DNA from: Marmoricola endophyticus
GTDB taxonomy: Bacteria; Actinomycetota; Actinomycetes; Propionibacteriales; Nocardioidaceae
NCBI RefSeq assembly: GCF_014644415.1
Contig: NZ_BMKQ01000001.1
Location: 2,047,556-2,111,555 of the forward strand
Length of the DNA: 64,000 nucleotides
Direction of reading: 5' to 3'
The notes under the pieces were generated by a model. That model did not search any database. It was not told the DNA's origin and saw only the letters and a program-made list of their open reading frames with translations. Of the stretch, positions 18,177-26,574 are shown piece by piece; positions within the stretch are counted from its first letter, which is position 1; every line of letters starts with the position of its first letter. A program made the translations under genes and the position numbers.

Positions 18177-18962
18177 TCAGGCCGAGTGGTCCCGGAGCCG
18201 TGTCAGCAGGTCGCGGGAGGCCGCGGCGACCAGGGGGTCCACGCCCAGCTCGTGCAGCATGTCCACCGCCGCGGCCATCTCCTCGCGGCGGCGCGTGGCG
18301 TGGACCCGGGAGCCGTCCACGAGCCGCTGCACGGTCGCGGGACCGGACTCCTCGAGCTCGTCGGCGATGTTCTCGACCAGCCAGTCCCGGCAGCCGGCGG
18401 CCTCGGCGGCCTCCAGCGCCTCGACCACCGCCGCGGCCAGACCCTTGAAGAAGACGCTGCGCAGCAGCTTGCGCTGCGCCGCCTCGCCCGCGCCTCCGCG
18501 CTGGAGGTCGACCCGCGCCCCGAGCGGCGCGAGGAGCCGCTGGACCCGGTCCGCGGCGTCCCCGCTGGCCAGCAGCGGGACGGCGAGACCCTTGCCGGGG
18601 ACCGGCGCCATGATCGCCACGTCGGAGAAGTGCGCGCCGGCCGACGAGGCGGTGGCGGCCAGGCGGCGCTTGAGGCCCGGCGACCCGGTGTTGAGGTCGG
18701 CCCAGACGGCACCGGGGGCGAGCCCCGGAAGCCCGGCGGCCAGGGCCTCCTCGGCCGCCGAGGCGCTGTTGACGCTGAGCACCAGGTCGGATCCCGTGGC
18801 CGCGTCCCGTTCGTCGTCGCATCCCGTGGTGCCCTGCGGCGGGGCCACTGCGGGGTCGTACGCACGGACCAGCGCGCCGGCCGCGACCAGGTCGGCGGCG
18901 AACGCCGAGCCGGCCTCTCCGAGCCCGAGGAGAGCGACGACGGTGGGTCCGGGGTGAGTCAT
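18177..18962 (-). CDS. NAD(P)-dependent dehydrogenase, 6-phosphogluconate-DH-like with DUF1932 C-terminal domain
   Basis: 261 aa. Rossmann fingerprint ALLGLGEAGSAFA at the N-terminus, with the conserved NTGSPGLKRRL and VAIMAPVPG stretches of beta-hydroxyacid dehydrogenases. The C-terminal helices (KLLRSVFFKGLAAAVVEAL) are DUF1932-like; the Lys is a candidate catalytic residue. Oxidises a hydroxy acid or reduces a keto acid of unknown identity. Divergent from the GntR regulator over a 105-base spacer that holds an operator, so it is probably part of the same regulon as the catabolic operon. Confidence 0.8.
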   Translation of the reverse strand: MTHPGPTVVALLGLGEAGSAFAADLVAAGALVRAYDPAVAPPQGTTGCDDERDAATGSDLVLSVNSASAAEEALAAGLPGLAPGAVWADLNTGSPGLKRRLAATASSAGAHFSDVAIMAPVPGKGLAVPLLASGDAADRVQRLLAPLGARVDLQRGGAGEAAQRKLLRSVFFKGLAAAVVEALEAAEAAGCRDWLVENIADELEESGPATVQRLVDGSRVHATRRREEMAAAVDMLHELGVDPLVAAASRDLLTRLRDHSA

Positions 18963-19034
18963 CGCAGTCCCTTCGAGCGAGTCTCGCCGTGGTCGTCGAC
19001 GCCGACGGCCGGACGCACTCTGCTAGCCTTCGCC

Positions 19035-19055
19035 AATATTGTCAACAATTTTGTC
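19035..19055. promoter_or_regulatory. GntR operator 1 (ATTGT-N2-ACAAT palindrome)
   Basis: Palindrome ATTGTCAACAAT at 19038-19049 inside AATATTGTCAACAATTTTGT. It matches operator 2 at 18 of 20 bases and fits the known FadR/FCD-type pattern TNGTNNNACNA. It sits 18 bases before the regulator start, so autorepression is likely; the divergent dehydrogenase may share it. Confidence 0.75.
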
Positions 19056-19067
19056 TGGAGAGGTTCT

Positions 19068-19742
19068 ATGGTCGACTCCTCGCCCGTCGTCAGCCATGGC
19101 CCCACCGCGCGCCCCGCTCGACTACCGGTGCCGGCCGCCATCCGCGAGGGGATCCTGCGAGGTGAGTTCGTCCCGGGACAGCGCCTGGTCGAGGCCGACC
19201 TCTCCGAGCAGTTCGAGGCGAGCCGTGCCGCCGTCCGCTCGGCGCTCGTCGAGCTCGCCACCGAGGGACTGGTCGAGCGGGTGGCGAATCGTGGCGCGCG
19301 CGTGCGCGTCGTCCCGCTGGAGGAGGCAATAGAGATCTACGAGGTCCGGATGGTCCTCGAGGCGCTGTGCGCCGCCAAGGCGGCCGAGCGAGCAGACGAC
19401 GCAGAGGTCGCCGAGCTGCGCGGGATCGGCACCGACATGGAGGAGGCGGTGGCAGCCGGCGAGGTGATGGTGTACCGCCAGCTGAACGAGCGTCTCCACC
19501 GTCGGATCCGGGAGATGAGCGGTCAGCGCACCGCCGGCAGCGTGCTCGAGCGCCTGCGCGCCCAGAGCGTGCGCCAGCAGTTCAAGGTCGCCACGACACC
19601 CGGGCGACCCAAGGTGTCGCTCCCCGAGCACCTGGCGATCATCGACGCGATCTGCCGCCACGACGCCGTCGCCGCGGACGCGGCGTTGCGCGAGCACCTG
19701 CGCAGCGTCATGGACGCCATGCGCAGCAGCCACGCCGGTTGA
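19068..19742 (+). CDS. GntR-family regulator, FadR/FCD subgroup
   Basis: 224 aa. N-terminal winged helix (about residues 15-80: AAIREGILRGEFVPGQRL, LSEQFEASRAAVRSAL, LVERVANRGARV) and an all-helical FCD ligand domain (about 90-215) with metal/ligand residues in YEVRMVLEAL, LNERLHRRI and LPEHLAIIDAI. ATG at 19068 has GGAGAGG about 5 bases upstream. It should repress its own gene and the operon starting at 19882, as both carry the same palindrome. The likely inducer is an organic acid from the pathway. Confidence 0.88.
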   Translation: MVDSSPVVSHGPTARPARLPVPAAIREGILRGEFVPGQRLVEADLSEQFEASRAAVRSALVELATEGLVERVANRGARVRVVPLEEAIEIYEVRMVLEALCAAKAAERADDAEVAELRGIGTDMEEAVAAGEVMVYRQLNERLHRRIREMSGQRTAGSVLERLRAQSVRQQFKVATTPGRPKVSLPEHLAIIDAICRHDAVAADAALREHLRSVMDAMRSSHAG

Positions 19743-19830
19743 GACCGGTCCCCGACGACGGTCGCGGTCCTGCGACGACCGGTTAGGAGAAATCTTCGGC
19801 CAGCCCTTGTGATCGCCGACACGTGTGCGC

Positions 19831-19851
19831 AATATTGTGAACAATCTTGTT
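19831..19851. promoter_or_regulatory. GntR operator 2 upstream of the catabolic operon
   Basis: Palindrome ATTGTGAACAAT at 19834-19845 within AATATTGTGAACAATCTTGT, nearly identical to operator 1. It lies 36 bases before the DUF6282 gene start, a position suited to blocking polymerase. Confidence 0.75.
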
Positions 19852-19881
19852 CCACACAGTTGTCGACAAAGCGAGGAAGCC

Positions 19882-20814
19882 ATGACCGACGCTCAGCACC
19901 CCCGCCCCTCCGAGCGAGCCCGTGAGCTGGTCCGCGGCGGCTTCGACGTCCACGTGCACGTGGCGCCGGACGTGATGGAGCGGCGGATCGCCGACTCCGA
20001 CCTGGCGCACACGTTCGCCGAGGCCGGCCTGGGCGGCTTCGTGCTCAAGAGCCACTACGTGCCGACCACCGAGCGTGCCGCGGTGGTCAACACCCTCGGC
20101 GGCGCCCGCGCGGTCGGCGCGGTGACCCTGAACGCCGCCGTCGGCGGGATGAACCCCATCGCCGTCGAGATCGCCGCTCGCGGCGGAGCCGGCTTCGTCT
20201 GGATGCCGACGGTCGACAGCGCGAACCAGCGTGCCTGCCTGGCCAGCGACCCCGAGGGGGCGAAGCCACCGATGTGGGCCCAGCTGCAGGACGACCTCCG
20301 CAGGGCCGGGATGGCCGCCGACCCGGTGCCGGTGCTGGACGCGGACGGCACGCTGCTGCCACGGACCCGGCAGGTGCTGCAGGTGATCGCCACCCACGAC
20401 CTGGTGCTGGCCACCGGACACCTGCACGGCGACGAGATCTCCGCGGTCGTCGAGGCCGCCGTCGCCACGGGCGTACGCCGGATCGTGGTCACCCACCCCG
20501 AGTTCACCTCCCAGCGCCTGGACTCCGAGAAGCAGCAGGAGCTCGCGGCCCAGGGCGCGCTGCTCGAGCGCTGCTACACCACACCGCTGACCGGGAAGGT
20601 CGGGTGGGAGACCTGGTTCCGCCACATCCGCGAGGCCGGGCCGGAGAGCTCGGTGGTCTCCAGCGACCTCGGCCAGCCCTTCAACCCGCCCGTCGAGGAC
20701 GGGCTCGGACTCGCCGCGGACCGGCTCCTCGAGCACGGTTTCAGCGACGACGAGGTCCGCACGATGACCGTCACCAACACCCGGGCCCTGGTCGGCGCCG
20801 ACCCGCTGCCCTGA
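19882..20814 (+). CDS. DUF6282 family protein (amidohydrolase-like)
   Basis: 310 aa. Metal-binding-like motifs FDVHVHVAPDVM near residue 22, LKSHYVP, TGHLHGDE and VVTHPEFTSQ are in the order expected of a metal-dependent hydrolase TIM barrel. The family is described as amidohydrolase-related but has no proven reaction that I know of. GAGGAAG lies just upstream of the ATG at 19882. First gene of a six-gene run on the plus strand. By context it could hydrolyse a lactone or similar cyclic intermediate, as LigI does in protocatechuate 4,5-cleavage; this is a guess from position. Confidence 0.72.
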   Translation: MTDAQHPRPSERARELVRGGFDVHVHVAPDVMERRIADSDLAHTFAEAGLGGFVLKSHYVPTTERAAVVNTLGGARAVGAVTLNAAVGGMNPIAVEIAARGGAGFVWMPTVDSANQRACLASDPEGAKPPMWAQLQDDLRRAGMAADPVPVLDADGTLLPRTRQVLQVIATHDLVLATGHLHGDEISAVVEAAVATGVRRIVVTHPEFTSQRLDSEKQQELAAQGALLERCYTTPLTGKVGWETWFRHIREAGPESSVVSSDLGQPFNPPVEDGLGLAADRLLEHGFSDDEVRTMTVTNTRALVGADPLP

Positions 20815-20847
20815 CCGCCCGTACGACACCCAGCCGGAGGACACCCG

Positions 20848-21582
20848 ATGCCGACCGACCAGACCGACCGCCCCCGCCACCTCCTCGTGGTCGGCGCGCA
20901 CAGCGCCGACTTCGTCTGGCGCTCGGCGGGCGCCGTCGCCACACACACCACCGCCGGCGGGACCGCCACCGTCGTGGCCCTCTCCTACGGCGAGCGCGGT
21001 GAGTCCGGCGCCCTGTGGAAGCAGGAGGGCCAGACCGAGCAGCGGGTCAAGGAGATCCGCCACGAGGAGGCCAGCGGGGCCGCCGCCGTGCTGGGCGCCG
21101 ACTTCGTCGCCCTCGACCTCGGCGACTACCCGCTCGCGGTCGACGACGAGGCTCTGGACCGGTTGGTCGCGCTGATGCGCGAGCAACGGCCGGACGTCGT
21201 GGTCACCCACCCCGGGGAGGACCCGTTCAACCCGGACCACCCCGTGGCGCACGCCGCCGTGGCCCGGGCCCGGCTGCTGACCAGCGGAGCCGGTGTGGCC
21301 AGCGCCTTCGAGACGGTCCCGCCCACCGAGTTCCTGGCCTTCGAACCCCACCAGCCCGAGCTGTGCGGCTTCGTGCCGAGCTTCTTCCTCGACATCACCG
21401 ACGTGTTCGACCGCAAGGTCGAGGCGATGGAGCACATGTCGGCGCAGGTCTACCTGCAGGAGTACTACGCGCAGCGGGCGGAGCACCGCGGCAACCACGC
21501 CCGCAAGGTCACCGGCGACGCCACGATCCGCCAGGCCGAGGCCTTCCAGCGGATCGTCCCGAACGTGGCGAGGGCGCTGTGA
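20848..21582 (+). CDS. PIG-L-fold hydratase, GalB-like (4-oxalomesaconate hydratase candidate)
   Basis: 244 aa. PIG-L/LmbE fold, but the usual AHPDDE metal motif is replaced by AHSADFVWRS, as I recall for GalB of Pseudomonas putida. Further GalB-like stretches are LSYGERGESGALWKQ, FDLGDYPL-type LDLGDYPLAV, HPGEDPFNPDH and FEPHQPE. GalB hydrates 4-oxalomesaconate to 4-carboxy-4-hydroxy-2-oxoadipate. The neighbouring aldolase is the enzyme that would use this product, which supports the call. A deacetylase of the same fold is the alternative. Overlaps the next gene by GTGA. Confidence 0.7.
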   Translation: MPTDQTDRPRHLLVVGAHSADFVWRSAGAVATHTTAGGTATVVALSYGERGESGALWKQEGQTEQRVKEIRHEEASGAAAVLGADFVALDLGDYPLAVDDEALDRLVALMREQRPDVVVTHPGEDPFNPDHPVAHAAVARARLLTSGAGVASAFETVPPTEFLAFEPHQPELCGFVPSFFLDITDVFDRKVEAMEHMSAQVYLQEYYAQRAEHRGNHARKVTGDATIRQAEAFQRIVPNVARAL

Positions 21583-22244
21583 GCGGGCCGCCCGTCGGGA
21601 CCGACGTCGTCGCCGAGCTCGGTGCGGCCGGGGTCGCCACCGTGTACGAGGCCGCCGGCCGCTCCGGGCTGCTGGAGGAGCAGTGGCAGCAGGTCACGCC
21701 CGGTCGGCGGGTCGCCGGCCGTGCGTGCACCGTGCTGTGCGGGCCCGGGGACAACCGCGCCGTCCACGAGGCCCTCGCGCACGTGCGCCCCGGTGACGTG
21801 CTCGTGGTCACGATGGACGAGCCGGCGCCGGCCGCCGTGGTCGGCGACCTGCTCGCCACCCAGGCTGTGGCCCAGGGCGTGGTGGGTCTCCTGATCGACG
21901 CCGCGGTCCGCGACACCGCCGAGCTGGGACAGATGCCGCTGACCGTGCACGCCCGCTGGCGCAACGCCCGCGGCGCGACCAAGGCGCACCGCGGCGCGGT
22001 CGACGTGCCCGTGGTCGTGGGTGGCACCCGGGTCGCGCCGGGCGACGTCGTGGTCCTCGACGACGACGGCGCCGCAGTCGTCCCCTCCGGCGAGGCGGGC
22101 CGCGTCCTCGACGCGGTGCGCGCACGTCTGCAGAAGGAGTCGGCGCTGCGCGCGCGATGGGCGAAGGGTGAGCTCAGCTACGACGCGTACGGCCTGCGGG
22201 CCGAGGACGAGGCAGCACCGACACCCGAAGGGAGCCCGGCATGA
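21579..22244 (+). CDS. RraA-like aldolase, 4-carboxy-4-hydroxy-2-oxoadipate aldolase (GalC/LigK) candidate
   Basis: 221 aa. RraA/HMG-aldolase fold with LLIDAAVRDTAELGQMPL (Asp/Arg substrate and metal contacts), VRPGDVLVVTMDE and VAPGDVVVLDDDGAAVVP. In class II pyruvate aldolases of this family the enzyme splits 4-carboxy-4-hydroxy-2-oxoadipate to pyruvate and oxaloacetate and often decarboxylates oxaloacetate. GTG at 21579 overlaps the preceding stop and the gene's stop overlaps the ABC gene start (ATGA), so translation is coupled on both sides. Confidence 0.75.
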   Translation: MSGPPVGTDVVAELGAAGVATVYEAAGRSGLLEEQWQQVTPGRRVAGRACTVLCGPGDNRAVHEALAHVRPGDVLVVTMDEPAPAAVVGDLLATQAVAQGVVGLLIDAAVRDTAELGQMPLTVHARWRNARGATKAHRGAVDVPVVVGGTRVAPGDVVVLDDDGAAVVPSGEAGRVLDAVRARLQKESALRARWAKGELSYDAYGLRAEDEAAPTPEGSPA

Positions 22245-23005
22245 GCACGCTGCTCAGCACGGACGGACTGACCAAGCGGTTCGTCAAGAAGGACAGCGCG
22301 ACCGTGGCGCTGCGCGACTTCCACCTCGAGGTCGAGGAGGGGACGTTCGTCTCCGTCCTCGGCCGCAGCGGCTGCGGCAAGTCCACGATGCTCAACCTGC
22401 TCGCGGGTCTGACGACACCCTCGGCGGGCGAGGTCCGCTACCAGGGCAGGGTGCTGCGCGGCCCCCAGACCGACATCGGCTACCTCACCCAGTCCGACAC
22501 CTTGATGCCGTGGCGCGACGTGCAGCGCAACGTCGAGATGCCGATGGAGCTCCAGGGCACCCCGGCGAAGGAGCGGACCGAGGCAGCCCGCGACCTCATC
22601 GACCGCGTCGGCCTGGCCGGCTTCGAGCACCACTACCCGCGCGAGCTGTCCGGGGGCATGCGGCGCCGCGCCAGCCTGGCCCGGATGCTCGCAGGCCGGC
22701 CCTCGACCCTGCTCATGGACGAGCCCTTCGGCGCCCTCGACGCCCAGCTGCGCCACGAGCTGCAGGTCGAGCTCCTCCGGCTGTGGTCGGGCAGCGAGCA
22801 GACGGTCGTCTTCGTCACCCACGACATCGAGGAGGCCGTGCTGCTGGGAGACCGTGTCGTGGTCCTCGGTGGGCTGGGACGGGTGATCGTCGACCGCCGC
22901 GTCGACCTCCCGCGGCCGCGCAACGCCGACGACCTGCAGGTCGATCCCGAGTACGTCTCGATCCACCGAGAGCTCGCCGCCGCCCTGAAGGGAGCAGCAT
23001 CATGA
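22241..23005 (+). CDS. ABC transporter ATP-binding protein, nitrate/sulfonate/taurine type
   Basis: 254 aa. Walker A LGRSGCGKSTMLN, Q-loop in YLTQSDTLMPWRDV, signature LSGGMRRRASLARML, Walker B LLMDEPFGALD and H-loop FVTHDIEEAV. The MPWRD Q-loop is typical of the SsuB/TauB/NrtD group. Powers the importer formed with the next two genes. ATGA overlaps on both sides. Confidence 0.9.
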   Translation: MSTLLSTDGLTKRFVKKDSATVALRDFHLEVEEGTFVSVLGRSGCGKSTMLNLLAGLTTPSAGEVRYQGRVLRGPQTDIGYLTQSDTLMPWRDVQRNVEMPMELQGTPAKERTEAARDLIDRVGLAGFEHHYPRELSGGMRRRASLARMLAGRPSTLLMDEPFGALDAQLRHELQVELLRLWSGSEQTVVFVTHDIEEAVLLGDRVVVLGGLGRVIVDRRVDLPRPRNADDLQVDPEYVSIHRELAAALKGAAS

Positions 23006-23859
23006 CCGCCGCACCAGTGGAGGACACCACCACGGGGGACGCGAGCACCGCCCCTGCCGGCGCCGTCCGCGAGCACGTCGACCGCTCCTGGTGGGACCGC
23101 TACGGCGACGCCACCGTGATCTGGTCCTCGCGGCTGCTGCTGCTGGTCGTCGTGCTGGTGCTGTGGCAGGTCGCGGCAGGTCGGTGGGTCGACGACACGT
23201 TCATCAGCCGGCCCACCGACATCGTCGCCCGGCTCGGCGACTGGTGGCGCGACGGGACGCTGGCCGACAACACCTGGATCACCGTCCAGGAGATCGTGCT
23301 GGGCTTCGTCATCGGCGCGGCCGCCGGGGCGCTCGGCGGGTACGTCCTCGGCGCCGCACGCCAGGTCTACCGGGTGCTGGACCCGTTCATCATGGCGCTC
23401 TACTCCATCCCCAAGGTCGCGCTCGCGCCGCTGTTCATCGTCTGGATCGGGATCGGGATGGACATGAAGGTGCTGCTTGCCGCGGTCACGGTGTTCTTCC
23501 TGGTCTTCCTCAACACCGCGGCAGCGGTCCGCGAGGTCGACCGCGGCCTGGTCGACGCAGTGCGCCTGATGGGCGGCGGACGCCGGGAGATCGCGACCAA
23601 GGTGATCCTGCCCGCCTCGATGGCCGGGTTCCTCACCGGCCTCAAGGTCTCCGTCCCGTACGCCCTGATCGGTGCGGTCATCGGCGAGCTCGTCGCCTCC
23701 AACCGCGGCCTCGGCTACCTGATCAACGACTCCGCCGCCCAGTTCGACACCGCCGGCGTCTTCGCCGCGCTCGTCGTGCTCAGCGTGATCGCCGGCGTGC
23801 TGAACCTGCTCGTCGGCCTGCTCGACAAGCGGGTGAACCGCTGGAAGCCCCTCGACTGA
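23002..23859 (+). CDS. ABC transporter permease, nitrate/sulfonate/taurine type
   Basis: 285 aa. About six membrane segments; the EAA-like coupling loop lies in DAVRLMGGGRREIATKVILPASM. A 35-residue hydrophilic N-terminus precedes the first helix. ATG at 23002 overlaps the ATPase stop. Membrane channel of the importer; the substrate is inferred to be an aromatic-derived or other organic acid because of the adjacent catabolic genes. Confidence 0.9.
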   Translation: MTAAPVEDTTTGDASTAPAGAVREHVDRSWWDRYGDATVIWSSRLLLLVVVLVLWQVAAGRWVDDTFISRPTDIVARLGDWWRDGTLADNTWITVQEIVLGFVIGAAAGALGGYVLGAARQVYRVLDPFIMALYSIPKVALAPLFIVWIGIGMDMKVLLAAVTVFFLVFLNTAAAVREVDRGLVDAVRLMGGGRREIATKVILPASMAGFLTGLKVSVPYALIGAVIGELVASNRGLGYLINDSAAQFDTAGVFAALVVLSVIAGVLNLLVGLLDKRVNRWKPLD

Positions 23860-23898
23860 CCCTCTCCACCCGCCCACTCGCACGATCGGAGCACCACC

Positions 23899-24921
23899 AT
23901 GCAGCCCACCCGACGCGGCCTCCTGAAGTCGCTCGCCGTCGCCCCCGTCCTGCTCTCGCCCACGCTGCTCGCGGCGTGCGGTGCGGGTTCGAGCTCGAAG
24001 GCCGGCACCCTCAACGTGGGCCAGATCAGCGACTCCGTCGCGTTCTTCCCGCTCTTCATCGCCGAGAAGCAGGGCTTCTTCACGGACGAGAAGCTCAGCC
24101 TCGGCGAGCGTCCACGGCTCGGGACCGGCGCCAAGGTGGCCGCGGCGCTGAAGTCCGGCAGCATCGACCTCGGGGGCGGCGTCATGACCGACGCCCTCAA
24201 CCTCGCCGAGATCGACGACCAGGCTCGGCTGACCACCTCGTTGATCAGCGCCTACTACGTCGACATCGTGGTCGGAGGATCCGCCGGCAAGGGGGGTGGC
24301 TCCCTCGAGGAGCGCGTCCTCGCGCTGAAGGGGAAGAAGATCGGGATCACCGGGCCCGGTAGCGGGACCGAGGCACTGGTGACGTACCTCTTCGAGCAGG
24401 CCGGCCTCGACCCGGCCAAGGACGCCACGTTGGTCAATCTCGGTGCAGTCGCCACCGCCGCGGTCGGCGCGCTCAAGTCCGGGCGCGTCGACGCGCTGTC
24501 GTTCTTCCAGCCGATCGGCCAGCAGGCCGAGGCCGCCGGGGTGGGGAGCATCTACATCTCCCCCGCCGCCGGCGACGTCCCCTCCCTGGACGGCGACCTG
24601 CACGGCGTGGTCTTCAGCCGGCAGAGCATCCTCGACGACAAGGCCGACGAGGTCGCGGCGTTCCAGACCGCGATCGGGCGGGCGCTCGGGGTGATCCGCG
24701 GAGACGGCTCCCGCGTGCGGGACCTGCTCGGCCAGTACCTCGACGGCACCCCCGACGCCGCCCTCGACAAGCTCGTGCCGATCCTGCAGAAGGAGACGGC
24801 GACGACGCCCGCGGTGGTCGAGTCGCAGTACGAGGTCGCGCGGACCTTCCACGTGCAGAGCGGTCTGGTCGACGCGGCGCCGTCCTACTCCACCCTCGTG
24901 CCCTCGCGGTTCCGCGCCTGA
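23899..24921 (+). CDS. ABC transporter substrate-binding lipoprotein, SsuA/TauA type
   Basis: 340 aa. The N-terminus PTRRGLLKSLAVAPVLL carries an Arg-Arg pair of Tat type and ends in lipobox LAAC, so it should be exported folded and anchored by lipid. The body (ISDSVAFFPLFIAEKQGFF, GSIDLGGGVMTDALNL, GKKIGITGPGSGTEALV) is NMT1/THI5-like, as in sulfonate and aromatic-acid binding proteins. Completes the importer with the two preceding genes. Confidence 0.88.
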   Translation: MQPTRRGLLKSLAVAPVLLSPTLLAACGAGSSSKAGTLNVGQISDSVAFFPLFIAEKQGFFTDEKLSLGERPRLGTGAKVAAALKSGSIDLGGGVMTDALNLAEIDDQARLTTSLISAYYVDIVVGGSAGKGGGSLEERVLALKGKKIGITGPGSGTEALVTYLFEQAGLDPAKDATLVNLGAVATAAVGALKSGRVDALSFFQPIGQQAEAAGVGSIYISPAAGDVPSLDGDLHGVVFSRQSILDDKADEVAAFQTAIGRALGVIRGDGSRVRDLLGQYLDGTPDAALDKLVPILQKETATTPAVVESQYEVARTFHVQSGLVDAAPSYSTLVPSRFRA

Positions 24922-24979
24922 GCCGACGCGCCTCTTCGGGTGTGCTGGACCCCGCGCTCCCGGTGTTGACTTCCTCCTC

Positions 24980-25600
24980 GTGGTCAGCAGCGCTCAGCAG
25001 CGGAACCGGGTGCGCGAGCTCCTCGCCGGGCACCCGAGGTCGTACGCCGAGCAGGGCGGTATCACCCTGCGGGACAAGCCGTCGCCGCTGTTCCGGCTCC
25101 TGGTGCTGTGCCTGCTCGCCTCGGCGCCGATCGGGGCGGACCTCGCGGCCGCGGCGTCTCACGAGCTGTCTCGCGCGGGGTGGCGCACCGCGCGGCGACT
25201 GGCCGAGTCGAGCTGGCAGGAGCGGGTCGACGCGCTGGGTCGGGCGCACTACCGGCGCTACGACGAGAGCACGGCGACGGAGCTCGCGAAGGCCGCCGAC
25301 CACGTGCTCCGGGCGCACCGCGGCGACCTGCGCCGCATACGACCCGAGCGCCCCGACGACGTGCCGAGGCTGCGCGGGGCGCTGACGGAGGTGCCGCGCA
25401 TCGGTCCGGTCGGCGCGGACATCTTCTGCCGGGAGGCCCAGGCCGTCTGGCCGGCCCTGCGCCCGTGGTTCGACGACCGTGCGCTCGCCGCGGCCCGGGG
25501 GCTGGACCTCCCCGACGACCCAGCCGCTCTCGCCGCTCTCGCGCCGCGGGGGGCCGCGCACCGGCTGGCGCACGCCCTGGAGGAGGCTGAGCGACGATGA
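24980..25600 (+). CDS. HhH-GPD (endonuclease III-like) protein
   Basis: 206 aa. The core LRDKPSPLFRLLVLCLLAS, a helix-hairpin-helix VPRIGPVGADIFCRE near residue 140 and RPWFDDRALAAARGL follow the EndoIII layout. The catalytic Lys of bifunctional EndoIII (GVGRKTA) is absent (RIGPVGA) and there is no C-terminal 4Fe-4S Cys cluster. It could be monofunctional or non-catalytic; the form with GPVGADIF recurs in actinobacteria. GTG start at 24980. Overlaps the next gene by ATGA. Confidence 0.75.
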   Translation: MVSSAQQRNRVRELLAGHPRSYAEQGGITLRDKPSPLFRLLVLCLLASAPIGADLAAAASHELSRAGWRTARRLAESSWQERVDALGRAHYRRYDESTATELAKAADHVLRAHRGDLRRIRPERPDDVPRLRGALTEVPRIGPVGADIFCREAQAVWPALRPWFDDRALAAARGLDLPDDPAALAALAPRGAAHRLAHALEEAERR

Positions 25601-26574
25601 CACAGCAGGCGCGAGGTCGGCAGCCCGACCGGCACGACGACAGCACCTCCGGCGACAGCGGCATCACTGTCGTCCTCGCCGGCGCCGCCAACCTGCTGAT
25701 CGCGGTCGCGAAGCTGGTCGCCGGGATCGTGTCGGGCTCGGCGGCGATGCTCTCCGAGGCCGCGCACTCCTTCGCGGACACGCTGAACCAGCTGTTCCTC
25801 ATGGCGGCGCTGCGCCGCAGCTCGCGCCCGGCGGACGAGGAGCACCCGTTCGGCTACGGCAAGGAGCGGTACTTCTGGTCGCTGCTCGCCGCCGTCGCCG
25901 TCTTCGTCCTCGGCGCCGGGTTCTCGATCTTCCAGGGGGTCAAGGCCCTGGTGTCCGGCGAGCGCGAGGGCAGCCCCGTGCTGGCCTTCATCGTGCTCGG
26001 GCTGGCCGCCGTCCTCGAGGGCACGTCGCTGGTGCGCGCGATCTGGCAGCTGCGCAACGACGCCCGCGCCGAGGGCGAGTCCGTCGTACGACACCTGCGC
26101 ACGGCTGAGCCGACGCTGCGCGGGGTGTTCTTCGAGGACTCCGCGGCGATGCTCGGGCTGGTCTTCGCCGCCGCCGGCCTGGCGCTGGACGAGCTGCTCG
26201 ACTCCACCGTCTTCGACGCGGTCGCCTCCCTCCTGGTGGGCGTGCTGCTGATCGGGGTGGCGTTCACCCTCGGCGAGTCCAACCGCGACCTGCTGATCGG
26301 TCGGGCGGTGGACAACGACCTGCGCGAGCAGATCCGTACGACGGTGCGGGACACGCCCGGCATCCGCGGAGTGATGCAGGTCCTCACGATGCAGATGGGC
26401 GCCGACGACGTGCTGCTCGCGGTCAAGGTCGACATCGACGACGACGAGACCGGCGAGGACGTCGAGCGGGTCGCCGACGACGTGGAGCGACGTGTGCGGG
26501 AGTCGTACCCGGAGGTCCAGCACGTGTTCGTCGACCCCACTCCCGGCACGGAGGACGACGTCCAGCGGGCCTAG
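25597..26574 (+). CDS. Cation diffusion facilitator (CDF) family efflux protein
   Basis: 325 aa. About six membrane helices and a cytoplasmic C-terminal domain. The HSFADTLNQ motif in helix 2 and EDSAAMLGLVF in helix 5 supply the metal-site positions; QMGADDVLLAVKVDID is the C-terminal fold. Exports a divalent metal ion by proton antiport. ATG overlaps the EndoIII-like stop. Its TAG stop codon lies inside the terminus of a MITE-like element. Confidence 0.88.
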   Translation: MTQQARGRQPDRHDDSTSGDSGITVVLAGAANLLIAVAKLVAGIVSGSAAMLSEAAHSFADTLNQLFLMAALRRSSRPADEEHPFGYGKERYFWSLLAAVAVFVLGAGFSIFQGVKALVSGEREGSPVLAFIVLGLAAVLEGTSLVRAIWQLRNDARAEGESVVRHLRTAEPTLRGVFFEDSAAMLGLVFAAAGLALDELLDSTVFDAVASLLVGVLLIGVAFTLGESNRDLLIGRAVDNDLREQIRTTVRDTPGIRGVMQVLTMQMGADDVLLAVKVDIDDDETGEDVERVADDVERRVRESYPEVQHVFVDPTPGTEDDVQRA

